From assembly GCA_010692645.1 (NCBI GenBank), contig JAAHGS010000042.1:1-47885 (forward strand): a DNA stretch of 47,885 nucleotides, in the 5' to 3' direction. The DNA comes from Symploca sp. SIO2E9 (GTDB lineage Bacteria; Cyanobacteriota; Cyanobacteriia; Cyanobacteriales; Coleofasciculaceae). The translations under genes were made by a program, and so were the position numbers. The number at the start of each line of letters is the position of its first letter. Position 1 is the first letter of the stretch. Shown here piece by piece: positions 6,930-15,553 of the stretch. Under the pieces are notes generated by a model that was not told the origin of the DNA, searched no databases, and was given only the letters and a program-made list of their open reading frames with translations.

Positions 6930-9900
6930 ATGCTGCAATTCTTCTCCAAACCCTGTCGCTGGATTAAAGGCAAATTTCTCAGTAAACCATTGCCACCGCC
7001 ACCATCTCCACCCCAGGAAATCAGCGATTTAGAATACGAAAATCTATTACTGGAGTTACTTGAAGAGGTAGCGCAAGGCAGCAGTTGGGGGCAGGTAGAG
7101 GGATTTTTGATTGCTAAAAATATCAATAAGAAACGGTTGGCGCTATGGCTGCAAGAGTTTGGTAAGCGATGGTTAGCACAGCCGGAATTACATCAGGAGT
7201 TAGCGCAGCGATTGCTATTGTTGTCAGAGATAGCAACGGGTGAGTTGGAAACTGTGGCGAGGGTGTTGGCTGAGGGTTTGTTGATGTCGCAACCTTCAGA
7301 GGTACAGACAGAATCTGTTTCTAGAAATGAACAGGAATTACCAGGTGTACAGGCATTACTTGATAAGGCTGTTGAGCAATATCAGGCGCAGGATTATCAA
7401 GGTGCTTTGGATACTTTGAATCTTGCTGTTGAGAGATATTCAAATGATTACAGAGGTTGGTTTAATCTAGGTCTTGTGCTGTCAGATTTAGGAAGAGAAG
7501 AAGAAGCTATTGCCTCTTACAACCAAGCTTTGAAATTTAAATCTGACTCTTACGAATCTTGGAATAACCGAGGCAATGACTTGTCAGATTTAGGAAGAAA
7601 AGAAGAAGCTATTGACTCTTACAACCAAGCTTTGAAATTTAAACCTGACTCTTACAAAATTTGGAATAACCGAGGCAATGACTTGTCAGATTTAGGAAGA
7701 AAAGAAGAAGCTATTGACTCTTACAACCAAGCTTTAAAATTTAAACCTGACTTGTACCAAGCTTGGGATAACCGAGGCAAGGGCCTGTCATATTTAGGAA
7801 GAAAAGAAGAAGCTATTGACTCTTACAACCAAGCTTTGAAATTTAAACCTGACTCTTACGAAGCTTGGAATGACCTAGGTCTTGTGCTGTCAGATTTAGG
7901 AAGAAAAGAAGAAGCTATTGACTCTTACGACCAAGCTTTAAAATTTAAACCTGACTATTACGTAGCTTGGAATAACCTAGGTATTGTGCTGTCAGATTTA
8001 GGAAGAAAAGAAGAAGCAATATTATCTTACGACCAAGCTTTAAAAATTAAACCTGACTTTTACCACACTTGGAGCAATCGGGGCATTGTGCTGTCAGATT
8101 TAGGAAGAAAAGAAGAAGCAATATTATCTTTCGACCAAGCTTTAAAATTTAAACTTGACTCTTACGAAGCTTGGCACAACCGTGGCGTTGCAGCTGGAAA
8201 GCCACCAGGTTATAACTCTTTTCAGCAACAGCAGTTTGTCGAACTATTTCGTTCAGAAATCAGCAAAGCTCCTCAAATATTAATTCCTATTCTAAAAAGC
8301 ACTAATTCCGAGCAAATCCTTAACCAGTTCCAAACCTCCCTCAATACCTCTACAGAACTACTATTAAATACCTTTGCTGATCTTGACGCCCCTGAACTAA
8401 TTGCCCAAATCAAAAAACCACCTTCACCAGAACTCTTTCAGTTAATCCGAAAATCGCCACCACCAGAATTAATTAACTTTATCCAACAGCCCCTATCTGA
8501 AGAAGTTGCCGCACAACTAGCTCAAGATTTATTTTCCCATCCCCCTCGCTTCAATCCTCAACTCAATCAACGAGGCTACGAAGGAGAAATTGCTAGCTAT
8601 CAGGCGGAACTTGGTAAAGCCATCCGCCTAGAAACTCACCCCGAAGGATGGGGAAATTTACACCATGCTATTGGCAAAGCTCACTATTTCCAAGGGCGAA
8701 AGAATACTAAACCTTATTCTTTCTGGCGTAAAGCAGAAACTAGCTATAAAACAGCATTAACAATTCCCGAGTCTTCTCAATTTGAAGAACTTCGCCTAGA
8801 AATCCTACAGGATTTAATTCAAGTATCAATAGACTTAAAAGAAATTGATCAGGCGCAGGAATTACAAAGAATAGGAGCTAGTCTTTTACAACGCATGTTG
8901 GCAGACTCCAAACGTACAGAGGGCCAAAAGCAAAAACTCGCCCTCAATTCTTCTATATTTGATCAGTTAACAGTAGATTTAGCTATCCAATCTGGCGATA
9001 TCTTCGGTGCTTTAAAGCTAGCCGAAACTGGAAAAAACACTTGCCTACGCTGGCTCTTAGGTATAGAAGAAATCCCCAGCGTCGATTATGCCCAAATTCA
9101 ACAACTGCTCAACCCTACCACCGCAGCAATTTACTGGCATCTTAGCCCTAGCGCCCTGACTACCTTTGTGATTCTACCCGGTGCCACTGCCCCAGTTGTG
9201 GTGAATTTCGATACTCTTGTGCCTTCTTCCCTTCTCCCCGAGTGGGAGAAGGGGGTGGGGGATGAGGGGGCAACCAACCAAAATCTTAAACCTGCAAAGC
9301 TCAAAAAGAATGAAACAGCCCTAGAGCAAGAAGGAGAAACAGAGGAATTAGTTCAACCCCGACAAAGTTTTGCTTCCTTACAACAAATCCTGTCATGGGA
9401 AAAATGGCTCGAACAATGGAACCAGCGATATCAAGATTATGGTAATCCTAAGAGTAAAAAAGACTATCAGGATAAAAAATACTATCCCTGGCGTACCGAA
9501 ATGAAGGATAGTTTAGAGAGTCTTACAGAAATACTCTATATCCCTGCGATCGCAAAATACCTGAAAACTCACTCTATCGATAACCTCATCTTAATCCCTC
9601 ACCGAGATCTTCATCGTTTCCCCCTACACTACCTATTCGATAATTTCACTTGCACTTACCTCCCCAGCGCCCAATTAGGTATCAACAAAATCGAATACTC
9701 CCCTGTGCCTCCAACATCCACCCTTTTTAAAAACTCCCCTCAGCCTTCCTCAACAGACTTATTAATTATCGAAAATCCCAAAAGCACTATTGAAATCAAT
9801 GATAAAACCAAACCCCTTGACGACTTACCCTTTGCCGAAGTCGAAGCCGCCCTTATCTCGAAAATGTTTTCCCAAGTCACCGCCATCGAGAATAAAGATG

Positions 9901-10502
9901 CAAGCTATAGCCAAATCGAACAAGCCCTCAAACAACCCCATCAAATCTTCCACTTCACTGGACATGGAGCCTACGATAGCACTAACCCTGCTCAATCTTG
10001 CCTATTTTTGAGCGGTACAGATGAGCTTACCCTAATCGACATTATCAATCTAGACTTGAGTAGCTATCACCTCGTCTGCCTCGCCGCCTGCGAAACTGCT
10101 ATTACTGGCAAAGAAACTATTACAGATGAATACGTAGGGCTGGTTAGCGCCTTCCTCAAAGCTGGCGCTACTTATATAATTAGCACCCTTTGGACAGTGG
10201 AATCTGCTGCCAGCGCCCTATTGATGGTGGAATTTTACCAACAACTGCAGCATCAACAACCACCAGCCGCCCTCAAAGCTGCCCAAAACTGGCTTAAAAA
10301 TGCCAAACGCGATCGATTAATAGAGTGGCTCGATACTGCTATTACCAAATTATCAGATAAGCCAGAGCTGCGCCTTCTCCTGGAAGATGAGCGTGAGCTA
10401 ATTAGTAAAATCGGTAGTAATGAAAAGCGCTTTAGCCATCCTTACCATTGGGCAGCCTTCACAATTTCTGGAAAATCGACTGATTACAGAAACCAGGGGT
10501 AA
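6930..10502 (+). CDS. TPR-CHAT caspase-like protease protein
   Basis: An 1190-residue protein. Residues 20-110 are a helical, unassigned N-terminal region. One degenerate and seven near-identical 34-residue TPR units follow (177-414; consensus W.NRG..LSDLGRKEEAI.SY.QALKFKPDSY). Next is a helical linker, then a C-terminal CHAT domain of the caspase fold at about 870-1185. The catalytic dyad is visible: HFTGHG gives His1012 and LAACETA gives Cys1054. CHAT proteins cleave protein targets after recognition through repeats such as TPRs, in stress or phage defence. A palindromic repeat is embedded in frame at about 766-781. The ATG at 6930 is the only early start but lies in a C/T tract without a Shine-Dalgarno sequence. 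The two following plus-strand genes may be its partners. Confidence 0.85.
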   Translation: MLQFFSKPCRWIKGKFLSKPLPPPPSPPQEISDLEYENLLLELLEEVAQGSSWGQVEGFLIAKNINKKRLALWLQEFGKRWLAQPELHQELAQRLLLLSEIATGELETVARVLAEGLLMSQPSEVQTESVSRNEQELPGVQALLDKAVEQYQAQDYQGALDTLNLAVERYSNDYRGWFNLGLVLSDLGREEEAIASYNQALKFKSDSYESWNNRGNDLSDLGRKEEAIDSYNQALKFKPDSYKIWNNRGNDLSDLGRKEEAIDSYNQALKFKPDLYQAWDNRGKGLSYLGRKEEAIDSYNQALKFKPDSYEAWNDLGLVLSDLGRKEEAIDSYDQALKFKPDYYVAWNNLGIVLSDLGRKEEAILSYDQALKIKPDFYHTWSNRGIVLSDLGRKEEAILSFDQALKFKLDSYEAWHNRGVAAGKPPGYNSFQQQQFVELFRSEISKAPQILIPILKSTNSEQILNQFQTSLNTSTELLLNTFADLDAPELIAQIKKPPSPELFQLIRKSPPPELINFIQQPLSEEVAAQLAQDLFSHPPRFNPQLNQRGYEGEIASYQAELGKAIRLETHPEGWGNLHHAIGKAHYFQGRKNTKPYSFWRKAETSYKTALTIPESSQFEELRLEILQDLIQVSIDLKEIDQAQELQRIGASLLQRMLADSKRTEGQKQKLALNSSIFDQLTVDLAIQSGDIFGALKLAETGKNTCLRWLLGIEEIPSVDYAQIQQLLNPTTAAIYWHLSPSALTTFVILPGATAPVVVNFDTLVPSSLLPEWEKGVGDEGATNQNLKPAKLKKNETALEQEGETEELVQPRQSFASLQQILSWEKWLEQWNQRYQDYGNPKSKKDYQDKKYYPWRTEMKDSLESLTEILYIPAIAKYLKTHSIDNLILIPHRDLHRFPLHYLFDNFTCTYLPSAQLGINKIEYSPVPPTSTLFKNSPQPSSTDLLIIENPKSTIEINDKTKPLDDLPFAEVEAALISKMFSQVTAIENKDASYSQIEQALKQPHQIFHFTGHGAYDSTNPAQSCLFLSGTDELTLIDIINLDLSSYHLVCLAACETAITGKETITDEYVGLVSAFLKAGATYIISTLWTVESAASALLMVEFYQQLQHQQPPAALKAAQNWLKNAKRDRLIEWLDTAITKLSDKPELRLLLEDERELISKIGSNEKRFSHPYHWAAFTISGKSTDYRNQG
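7458..8171 (+). repeat. Seven near-identical 102-bp tandem repeats coding TPR units
   Basis: From the Trp codon at 7458 to the equivalent Trp codon at 8172 is exactly 7 x 102 bases. The nucleotide identity is high, including third positions, which indicates recent expansion or ongoing homogenisation of the TPR array. Confidence 0.9.
9229..9271 (+). repeat. Palindromic repeat inserted in the CHAT coding frame
   Basis: A perfect CCCTTCTCCC/GGGAGAAGGG palindrome with a 5-base loop (9229-9253), then GGTGGGGGATGAGGGGG. This type of element is normally intergenic in cyanobacteria. Here it is translated as part of the linker before the CHAT domain (SLLPEWEKGVGDEG) without breaking the frame. Confidence 0.7.
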
Positions 10503-10506
10503 TTAA

Positions 10507-10542
10507 AGACGCGGAGACACGGAGACACGGAGACACGGAGAC
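10507..10542. repeat. 8-bp GACACGGA tandem array
   Basis: GACACGGA repeats head to tail three to four times between the CHAT gene and the next gene. Variants of the same sequence occur at the window start and at 16395-16428. Confidence 0.8.
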
Positions 10543-10688
10543 AAATTGGATGGGGATTTGATCCATATTAATTTCGATAAAAAGTAATTAGATTTAACTT
10601 CAAGAAGACAGTAGTGAAACCTCTACTCTCTACTCCCTACTCCCCACTCCGATTAGATTTAACTTAAAAGACACCAAATTTTATTCTA

Positions 10689-11108
10689 ATGAAAGACTCA
10701 CAAGCCCTAATCCTCAAAGCCTTTCTCGCTGCCCTTTACCAACAGCGATCGCCACTTTCCGATAACATCAAGGAACAATTAAGTAAAATCGCCCAATCTC
10801 TGGAAAGCCACATCCTAGATTTACATGATTTAGCAATTAACACTTCTACCCTAGCTACCCCCTACAAAAATGCCCGTCTCTGGTTCACATCTAGCGCAAG
10901 TGAGCGGGGTATGGGAAAAAAATTCTTACCCGCTGATGATACTGATGATGATGATAGCCAAGAAACTCCCAATATCACTACAGATGTCAGCAATGAGATT
11001 GAGGAGACGGCAAGAGTTATGGCTGCTATTGATGCCAAATATGAACAAGCATCTAAAGTACTTTCTGCATCCGATCCTGTACAAGCTGCAAAACAAGAAT
11101 TCAATTAG
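10689..11108 (+). CDS. Small acidic protein next to the CHAT gene
   Basis: A 139-residue protein of no recognised family. Residues 1-55 are predicted helical (ALILKAFLAALYQQ, IKEQLSKIAQSLESHILDLHDLA). Residues 80-100 are strongly acidic and probably disordered (DDTDDDDSQE). The C-terminal part is again helical (EETARVMAAIDAKYEQASKVL). It lies 186 bases after the CHAT gene and 58 bases before the coiled-coil membrane protein gene, all on the plus strand. A flexible acidic linker between two helical ends would suit an adaptor or a protease substrate, but that is inference only. Confidence 0.6.
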   Translation: MKDSQALILKAFLAALYQQRSPLSDNIKEQLSKIAQSLESHILDLHDLAINTSTLATPYKNARLWFTSSASERGMGKKFLPADDTDDDDSQETPNITTDVSNEIEETARVMAAIDAKYEQASKVLSASDPVQAAKQEFN

Positions 11109-11166
11109 CTTCATCTCTCATGGCTCATATTAAAAAAAAATACCAATGAACAATCAACAATGAACC

Positions 11167-12549
11167 ATGAACAACCAGCTAATCTACCCTACAGTCGATT
11201 TATTCCTCTATGATTTAGGCAATGGTTTAGGACAAAGTAGCAAAAAAATTGCTCAGAATCGCCAACGCTTTTGGCAGCGCATCTACCAAGACAACCTCAG
11301 TGAACAAAAATTAACTCAACTGCAAGCTGAAGAAGGTACATTTTCTAGCTACATCGAACTACTAGGAACACAAAGAGTCGAATACTTTAAGCATCCCCTT
11401 GATGGCTATTACTATCCAGTCAAACTAGGAGATACCTATGCCCTACAAATAGATTGTGCAGGCAAAGAAAATGACCAAGATTGGGAACAGCTTTCTACAG
11501 TAGAACAACTGGAACAACTTAAAGAAATCGTCCTCAATCATACCCATAACCTACCAGGTGAAATGGGTCAAACCTGGCTAATTTGGGGCAAACTAGCTAA
11601 TCCCAGCCAATACCCAGAAACTATTGCTAAAGAATACTACCAAGCCCTCACAATCGTTCCCAAACCCAAATGGCAGCGCGACTGTAAAGGAAAAGGAACC
11701 TTTCAAGGAGCAACTATCTTTGAATTAGAACAACCAGATAAAACCCCTGACGGTTTTAATCGTAACTATCATATTATTATCTGCCTCTTCCCCTACAACC
11801 AAACAGAAGAGCAAATTGAAAAAACTATCGGCAAACTCTATCGTCATTTTATTCGTCTCTTCCACTACCGCAACAAAATCCTGTGGGTATATGAGCAAAG
11901 TCGCCAACTCAAAGATACCCTCAAAAAAACCTACAGCACTATTCAAAAAATCGTTAATTTCTTACCGCAGCACCTTGCCAGCTCTTATATTAACCTCAAC
12001 CAACTACAACAAAACTTAGCAGATACTTTATCAGCTTCCTACCAGTATGAAACCAGACTAGTTTCTCTACACACTCAAATCTCAACTATTGAAACCAACG
12101 TCAAAAACTACCAAAGCCGAATTCAAGTCATGGCTAAAGCCGACGCCAATAGCGACTTAACCTTCCTAGAAAGATTCGGCGAATTTGCCCAAGATAAATA
12201 CCTTAACCAAATCAACACCGACTACCAAACCCTCAATGCCAGCTTAAAATCCCTTGACAACTTCATCAAAACCATTGAAGGCATAATCAATATCGAAAAA
12301 ACCAAAAACGAACGCACCCTCAACAAAACATTAGCAATTGCCAGTGTCGGTATTAGCACCGCCTCTCTAGCCGCTTCCACCCTCACAGAGCAAGCCGAAG
12401 GCATAGTAAAAACCATCCCCTTCATACCGCCCAACCAAATTAACCTGTGGGCTTTCTGCTCATCCTTTCTCCTTAGTTTACTTATCGGCTTAATAGGTGC
12501 AGCAATTACCTGCAATTGCTTGAATAAAGGTAATAAGCAGGGTAAATAA
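11167..12549 (+). CDS. Coiled-coil protein with C-terminal membrane hairpin
   Basis: A 460-residue protein not recognised as a known family. Residues 1-235 form a globular N-terminal region that includes LGTQRVEYFKHPLDGYYYPVKLGD, GQTWLIWGKL and a polar core with FNRNYHIIICLFPYNQ. Residues 240-385 are long helices rich in Leu, Gln and Lys, consistent with coiled coil. Two hydrophobic segments follow, at about 388-406 (TLAIASVGISTASLAASTL) and 424-448 (INLWAFCSSFLLSLLIGLIGAAITC), then a short basic tail. This layout, a sensor-like head, coiled coil and membrane hairpin, is typical of membrane effectors or anchors. With the CHAT protease upstream it could be the downstream effector of a three-gene system. 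Confidence 0.65.
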   Translation: MNNQLIYPTVDLFLYDLGNGLGQSSKKIAQNRQRFWQRIYQDNLSEQKLTQLQAEEGTFSSYIELLGTQRVEYFKHPLDGYYYPVKLGDTYALQIDCAGKENDQDWEQLSTVEQLEQLKEIVLNHTHNLPGEMGQTWLIWGKLANPSQYPETIAKEYYQALTIVPKPKWQRDCKGKGTFQGATIFELEQPDKTPDGFNRNYHIIICLFPYNQTEEQIEKTIGKLYRHFIRLFHYRNKILWVYEQSRQLKDTLKKTYSTIQKIVNFLPQHLASSYINLNQLQQNLADTLSASYQYETRLVSLHTQISTIETNVKNYQSRIQVMAKADANSDLTFLERFGEFAQDKYLNQINTDYQTLNASLKSLDNFIKTIEGIINIEKTKNERTLNKTLAIASVGISTASLAASTLTEQAEGIVKTIPFIPPNQINLWAFCSSFLLSLLIGLIGAAITCNCLNKGNKQGK

Positions 12550-12676
12550 AATTGCCTTAAGCCCTCAATCACCTAGGTTGGTTTAAGGAACGAAGTCAAT
12601 TAAACCATTATTATATCATGTCCAATGAATTCCTATATTGGTAGGTTGGGTTGAGGTAACAAAACCCAACCTATAC

Positions 12677-12774
12677 GGGAGCATCTCAGTTTTGCACAAA
12701 TACCAATGATTGGGGGCTGTAACCCCTAATATACTGTTATCCAAATCGACGATTTACAAAGGTGAGATGCTCCC
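12677..12774. mobile_element. 98-bp MITE with 9-bp target-site duplication
   Basis: Perfect 12-bp terminal inverted repeats GGGAGCATCTCA (12677-12688) and TGAGATGCTCCC (12763-12774) extend imperfectly to about 20 bp. Both sides are flanked by the identical 9 bases AACCTATAC (12668-12676 and 12775-12783). There is no room for a transposase gene, so this is a non-autonomous element. It landed beside a dispersed AACCCAACCT palindrome. Confidence 0.85.
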
Positions 12775-12842
12775 AACCTATACTATGGTTAAGGTTGGGT
12801 TTCACTTCGTTCTACCCAACCTACTTTTATTAAACTTAATTG

Positions 12843-12881
12843 ACTTATTACTTATTACTTATTACTTATTACTTATTACTT
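12843..12881 (-). repeat. AGTAATA heptamer array after ftsW
   Basis: Five to six 7-bp units, in the sense orientation of ftsW, start at its stop codon region. They have the same placement as the arrays after aroF and two other genes. Confidence 0.85.
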
Positions 12882-14096
12882 TCAACTCCTCCCCTGCCGC
12901 CTTCTCTGATTTTGAAAGCGCCGACGCTCCATTTCCAACTGACGGCGAGACTTAATCGGCACCACCTCAGCTTCACTAGCCTCTCTTGCCACCCGAATTA
13001 ATAGCCCTGCTGAAATCAAACTAGCTATCATGGAACTACCACCATAGCTAAAGAAAGGAAAAGGCAAACCCGTAGTAGGAAGAACACCAGTAGCAACTCC
13101 AATATTCAACAGCGACTGCCCCACAATCAAAATCATTGAACCCATCGCTACCAGCTGATGAACTTTATTACGAGCCTTAATTGCTACCATTACTGCTAGG
13201 GTTGCATAGGTCATCAGTAGCAACAGTAACAAAGTGCTGCCAGCAAAGCCAAATTCCTCAGCAAAGACAGCAAAGATAAAGTCGGTATATTGAATTGGTA
13301 AATAAAATAGTTTTTGCTGCGATAGCCCAAAACCAGAACCCCAAATGCTACCAGAACCAACAGCAAGCAGACTTTGCACTAGTTGGTAACCATCGTTCAT
13401 CGAGTCAGCCCAAGGATCAATAAACGAAGTTATCCGACGCCACTGGTAAGGGTTAATACTAACACTGATCATTGCCAGGAGAAAACCACCTATTGCTGTT
13501 CCTCCCAGGTAAGAAAAAGGTAACCCTGCTGCCAGCGCCACCAGCCACAAAGTTATCCCACAAAGTGCTGCTGTACTCAGATTGGGCTGTACCAAAATTC
13601 CTAGAAGCACAGTTACAAAAATCCCTAACCAGAGTAAACGCACTCTCCAGGGTAGTCTCTCCCAATACCCAAAGATGCGAGAACTCTGTAATACTAGAAA
13701 AGGCTTTATTAATTCCGAAGGTTGCAAAGGAACAGGACCAAGGGATAACCAACGGGTAGCACCATTAACTGTAGTGCCTACGCCTGGAATCCTAGTAATT
13801 AAAATAAACCCTAACAGCAGAAGTACAAACCAATGGGTAACTCCCAACAGATAACGTAGGGGAGTTCGTACCAACAGGTTAAACCCAACTAAGCCCAAAA
13901 CTACCCAGATGAGCTGACGCTTGAAGTAGTAAAGCCCATCTCCAAATTCAGCATCTGCACTTGGATAAGAAGCTGAAAAGAGAACGGCTAACCCCATGAA
14001 TGTCCACAAAAAGGTTAGCCACCGCAATAGGCGTGCATCCATTCCCCATGCTTGGGCAGAAGGATTTACCAATAGAATTAGGTTTCGCAAAGCCAC
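12882..14096 (-). CDS. ftsW: FtsW/RodA-type SEDS glycosyltransferase
   Basis: A 404-residue polytopic membrane protein with about ten hydrophobic helices. SEDS proteins polymerise lipid II into glycan strands together with a class B penicillin-binding protein. Family motifs seen are GATRWLSLGPVPLQPSE (with the conserved Arg and Glu), QPNLSTAA, DGYQLVQSLLAVGSGSIWGSGFG, AVFAEEFGF and TTGLPFPFFSYGGSSM. The IQYTDFIFAVFAEE stretch and the C-terminal LPFPFFSYGGSS fit FtsW as used at the septum, though RodA cannot be excluded by sequence alone. The C-terminal tail is strongly basic (RRQLEMERRRFQNQRRRQGR). The gene ends in a heptamer array and is followed only by convergent genes. Confidence 0.9.
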   Translation of the reverse strand: MALRNLILLVNPSAQAWGMDARLLRWLTFLWTFMGLAVLFSASYPSADAEFGDGLYYFKRQLIWVVLGLVGFNLLVRTPLRYLLGVTHWFVLLLLGFILITRIPGVGTTVNGATRWLSLGPVPLQPSELIKPFLVLQSSRIFGYWERLPWRVRLLWLGIFVTVLLGILVQPNLSTAALCGITLWLVALAAGLPFSYLGGTAIGGFLLAMISVSINPYQWRRITSFIDPWADSMNDGYQLVQSLLAVGSGSIWGSGFGLSQQKLFYLPIQYTDFIFAVFAEEFGFAGSTLLLLLLMTYATLAVMVAIKARNKVHQLVAMGSMILIVGQSLLNIGVATGVLPTTGLPFPFFSYGGSSMIASLISAGLLIRVAREASEAEVVPIKSRRQLEMERRRFQNQRRRQGRS

Positions 14097-14210
14097 TAGT
14101 TACCAGTTATCATTTATCAGTGGTCAGATTCATCTGAAAAAGTGGGTTTTGCTCAATTTTCTATAACTAATCGCGACATTCTCTCGAGGTTTTCAGAAGT
14201 TTTGCCACAA

Positions 14211-14411
14211 TCAAAGCCCAGTATTTATACCCTGCTTGCCTGTAAACAGTTCAACTTTAATGATTTTGCCGCCCATTTTCTGCATTCGCTGCTGTTCACG
14301 GAACCAATTCTCGTAGGGAACCAATTTGGTGAAAAAGGTGTTTTGTAACTCTCTTTGAGTCCGAATGCGACTTTGGCTAGGAACACAGGCGGTTACTTTA
14401 AACATGCGCAT
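14211..14411 (-). CDS. apcC: Allophycocyanin core linker (LC, about 7.8 kDa)
   Basis: A 66-residue protein matching the small core linker of the phycobilisome, which caps allophycocyanin trimers at the ends of core cylinders. The family sequence is obvious: MRMFKVTACVPSQSRIRTQRELQNTFF, then KLVPYENWFREQQRMQKMGGKI, then VELFTGKQG. The first ATG (14411) gives the standard start and has AGGAGAAG about 8 bases upstream. It is the last gene of the apc group but is separated from apcB by 561 bases of repeat-containing sequence. It may therefore be expressed at a lower level, or from its own promoter. Confidence 0.96.
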   Translation of the reverse strand: MRMFKVTACVPSQSRIRTQRELQNTFFTKLVPYENWFREQQRMQKMGGKIIKVELFTGKQGINTGL

Positions 14412-14707
14412 GTTTCTACTTCTCCTATTTGAGTTAATTGACTTCTTCCGCCACCAAAACAGGCGGGATTCTAAGCGGTTGTTCTATAGCGGGTAAAATT
14501 ACGCTACTTCAACTCTGTTAGCCTTCACTGGACTATAATTTTGCAATTTTTAATTTGAAATTAGTTTTTGCAGCGACACACTAAAGCTGTATTCAAAATC
14601 CTGTTTCGACTAAATGCCTCCTTAGACTAGGCAATCCCTTGAGTTCCAACACTCTACAATCATAACCCTAGCATGCTCGATACTAAAGGCTACCACATGC
14701 ACTTCTG

Positions 14708-14810
14708 TGAAGCGAAATCGCCTTTGGCGCTACCCCTACAGCCCTCCGGGCATCCTTCGGCAGGGTAATCGCCCTTGGCGCTGCCCTTAGCGCAATCGCT
14801 AAGACGACAA
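14708..14810. repeat. Palindromic GCGAT/GGCGCT-rich dispersed element
   Basis: It has repeated GCGAAATCGCC, TTGGCGCT, GGTAATCGCCC and GCGCAATCGC words with internal dyad symmetry. Its word composition is shared with the short element near 38150. It is a cyanobacterial dispersed repeat with no coding content. Confidence 0.5.
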
Positions 14811-14926
14811 AGGCTGGGAGTCAACTGTCAATGCTAGACTGCCAAAACTTATCTGCTTGACATTGGAGCAAAACTTGTCTTTAACAAGCTAGCACTCACC
14901 ACTGACTTCCCAGACTTTGACAAGAC

Positions 14927-14952
14927 AAAAAATTCCGAAGAGCTCAGAATTT
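14927..14952 (-). terminator. Weak terminator / attenuator after apcB
   Basis: On the minus strand AAATTC, an 11-base loop and GAATTT are followed by a TTT run, about 20 bases after the apcB stop. The stem is short, so partial termination fits: high apcA-apcB mRNA with less read-through to apcC. Confidence 0.4.
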
Positions 14953-14972
14953 AAGCCAGCCAGCTGATTTAC

Positions 14973-15458
14973 TTAGCTCAAGCCAGAGCTAATGTAATCG
15001 AAATAGACGCCCATTTCTTTGCCTGCATCAGGACCAACCAAGCTAGCGGTTACTTCTTTCATCGCTTGGATAGCTTGTACAGTATTGCCAATAGGAACAC
15101 CAAGAGAGTTGTAGGTTTCTTTCAAACCATTGAGTACACGCTCATCAAGGATGGAAGGATCGCCAGCGAGCATTGCATAGGTTGCGTAGCGTAGGTAGTA
15201 ATCCATGTCGCGGATGCAAGCAGCATAGCGACGAGTCGTGTACATGTTGCCACCGGGACGAGTGCTATCAGAGTATAGCAAAGACTTAGCAACTGCTTCC
15301 TTAACAATAGTGGAGGCGTTAGCGCTGATGCTGGTTGCTGCCCGTACCCGTAGCTCTCCAGTCTGGAAATAGCCCTTGAGCTTTTCGAGGGAAGAGGCAT
15401 CTAAGTATTTGCCTTGGACATCGGAAGAATTGATAACAGAAGTAATTGCGTCTTGCAT
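14973..15458 (-). CDS. apcB: Allophycocyanin beta subunit
   Basis: A 161-residue phycobiliprotein of normal length. It pairs with ApcA to form the allophycocyanin trimers of the phycobilisome core, which pass excitation energy to the photosystems. The bilin-binding Cys81 is in [17 protein letters not shown]. Asn71, in [11 protein letters not shown], is the residue that is N-methylated in beta-type subunits. The C-terminus [18 protein letters not shown] is typical. The start has a clear GAAGGAA ribosome-binding site. apcA lies 95 bases upstream on the same strand. Confidence 0.97.
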   Translation of the reverse strand: MQDAITSVINSSDVQGKYLDASSLEKLKGYFQTGELRVRAATSISANASTIVKEAVAKSLLYSDSTRPGGNMYTTRRYAACIRDMDYYLRYATYAMLAGDPSILDERVLNGLKETYNSLGVPIGNTVQAIQAMKEVTASLVGPDAGKEMGVYFDYISSGLS

Positions 15459-15553
15459 AATTGTGTTTCCTTCAATTTCAGTTAGTCTCGGAAAACTAAA
15501 CTTTCTGACGCGAGATGGCGCGTCTCTACTGCTTTGGGAGATTACTCTTAACC

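Larger units (their letters stand above)
12550..12881. other. Intergenic region made of repeats and a MITE
   Basis: Between convergent genes. It holds an AACCCAACCT-type palindromic repeat (12640-12673) into which a MITE has inserted, a further AGGTTGGGT...ACCCAACCT palindrome (12791-12825), and the heptamer array at the end of ftsW. No coding potential is evident. Confidence 0.7.
14412..14972. other. 561-bp gap between apcB and apcC
   Basis: The gap holds no gene. It includes a terminator-like stem just after apcB (14927-14952, minus) and a palindrome-rich element of HIP1-like GCGAT / GGCGCT words at about 14708-14810. A similar word set recurs at 38150-38195. The region is a plausible place for apcC to gain a separate promoter or processing site. 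Confidence 0.6.

Noticed and set aside
13459-13854. Three overlapping frames within ftsW
   Set aside because: They are shadows of the ftsW coding sequence with atypical composition.
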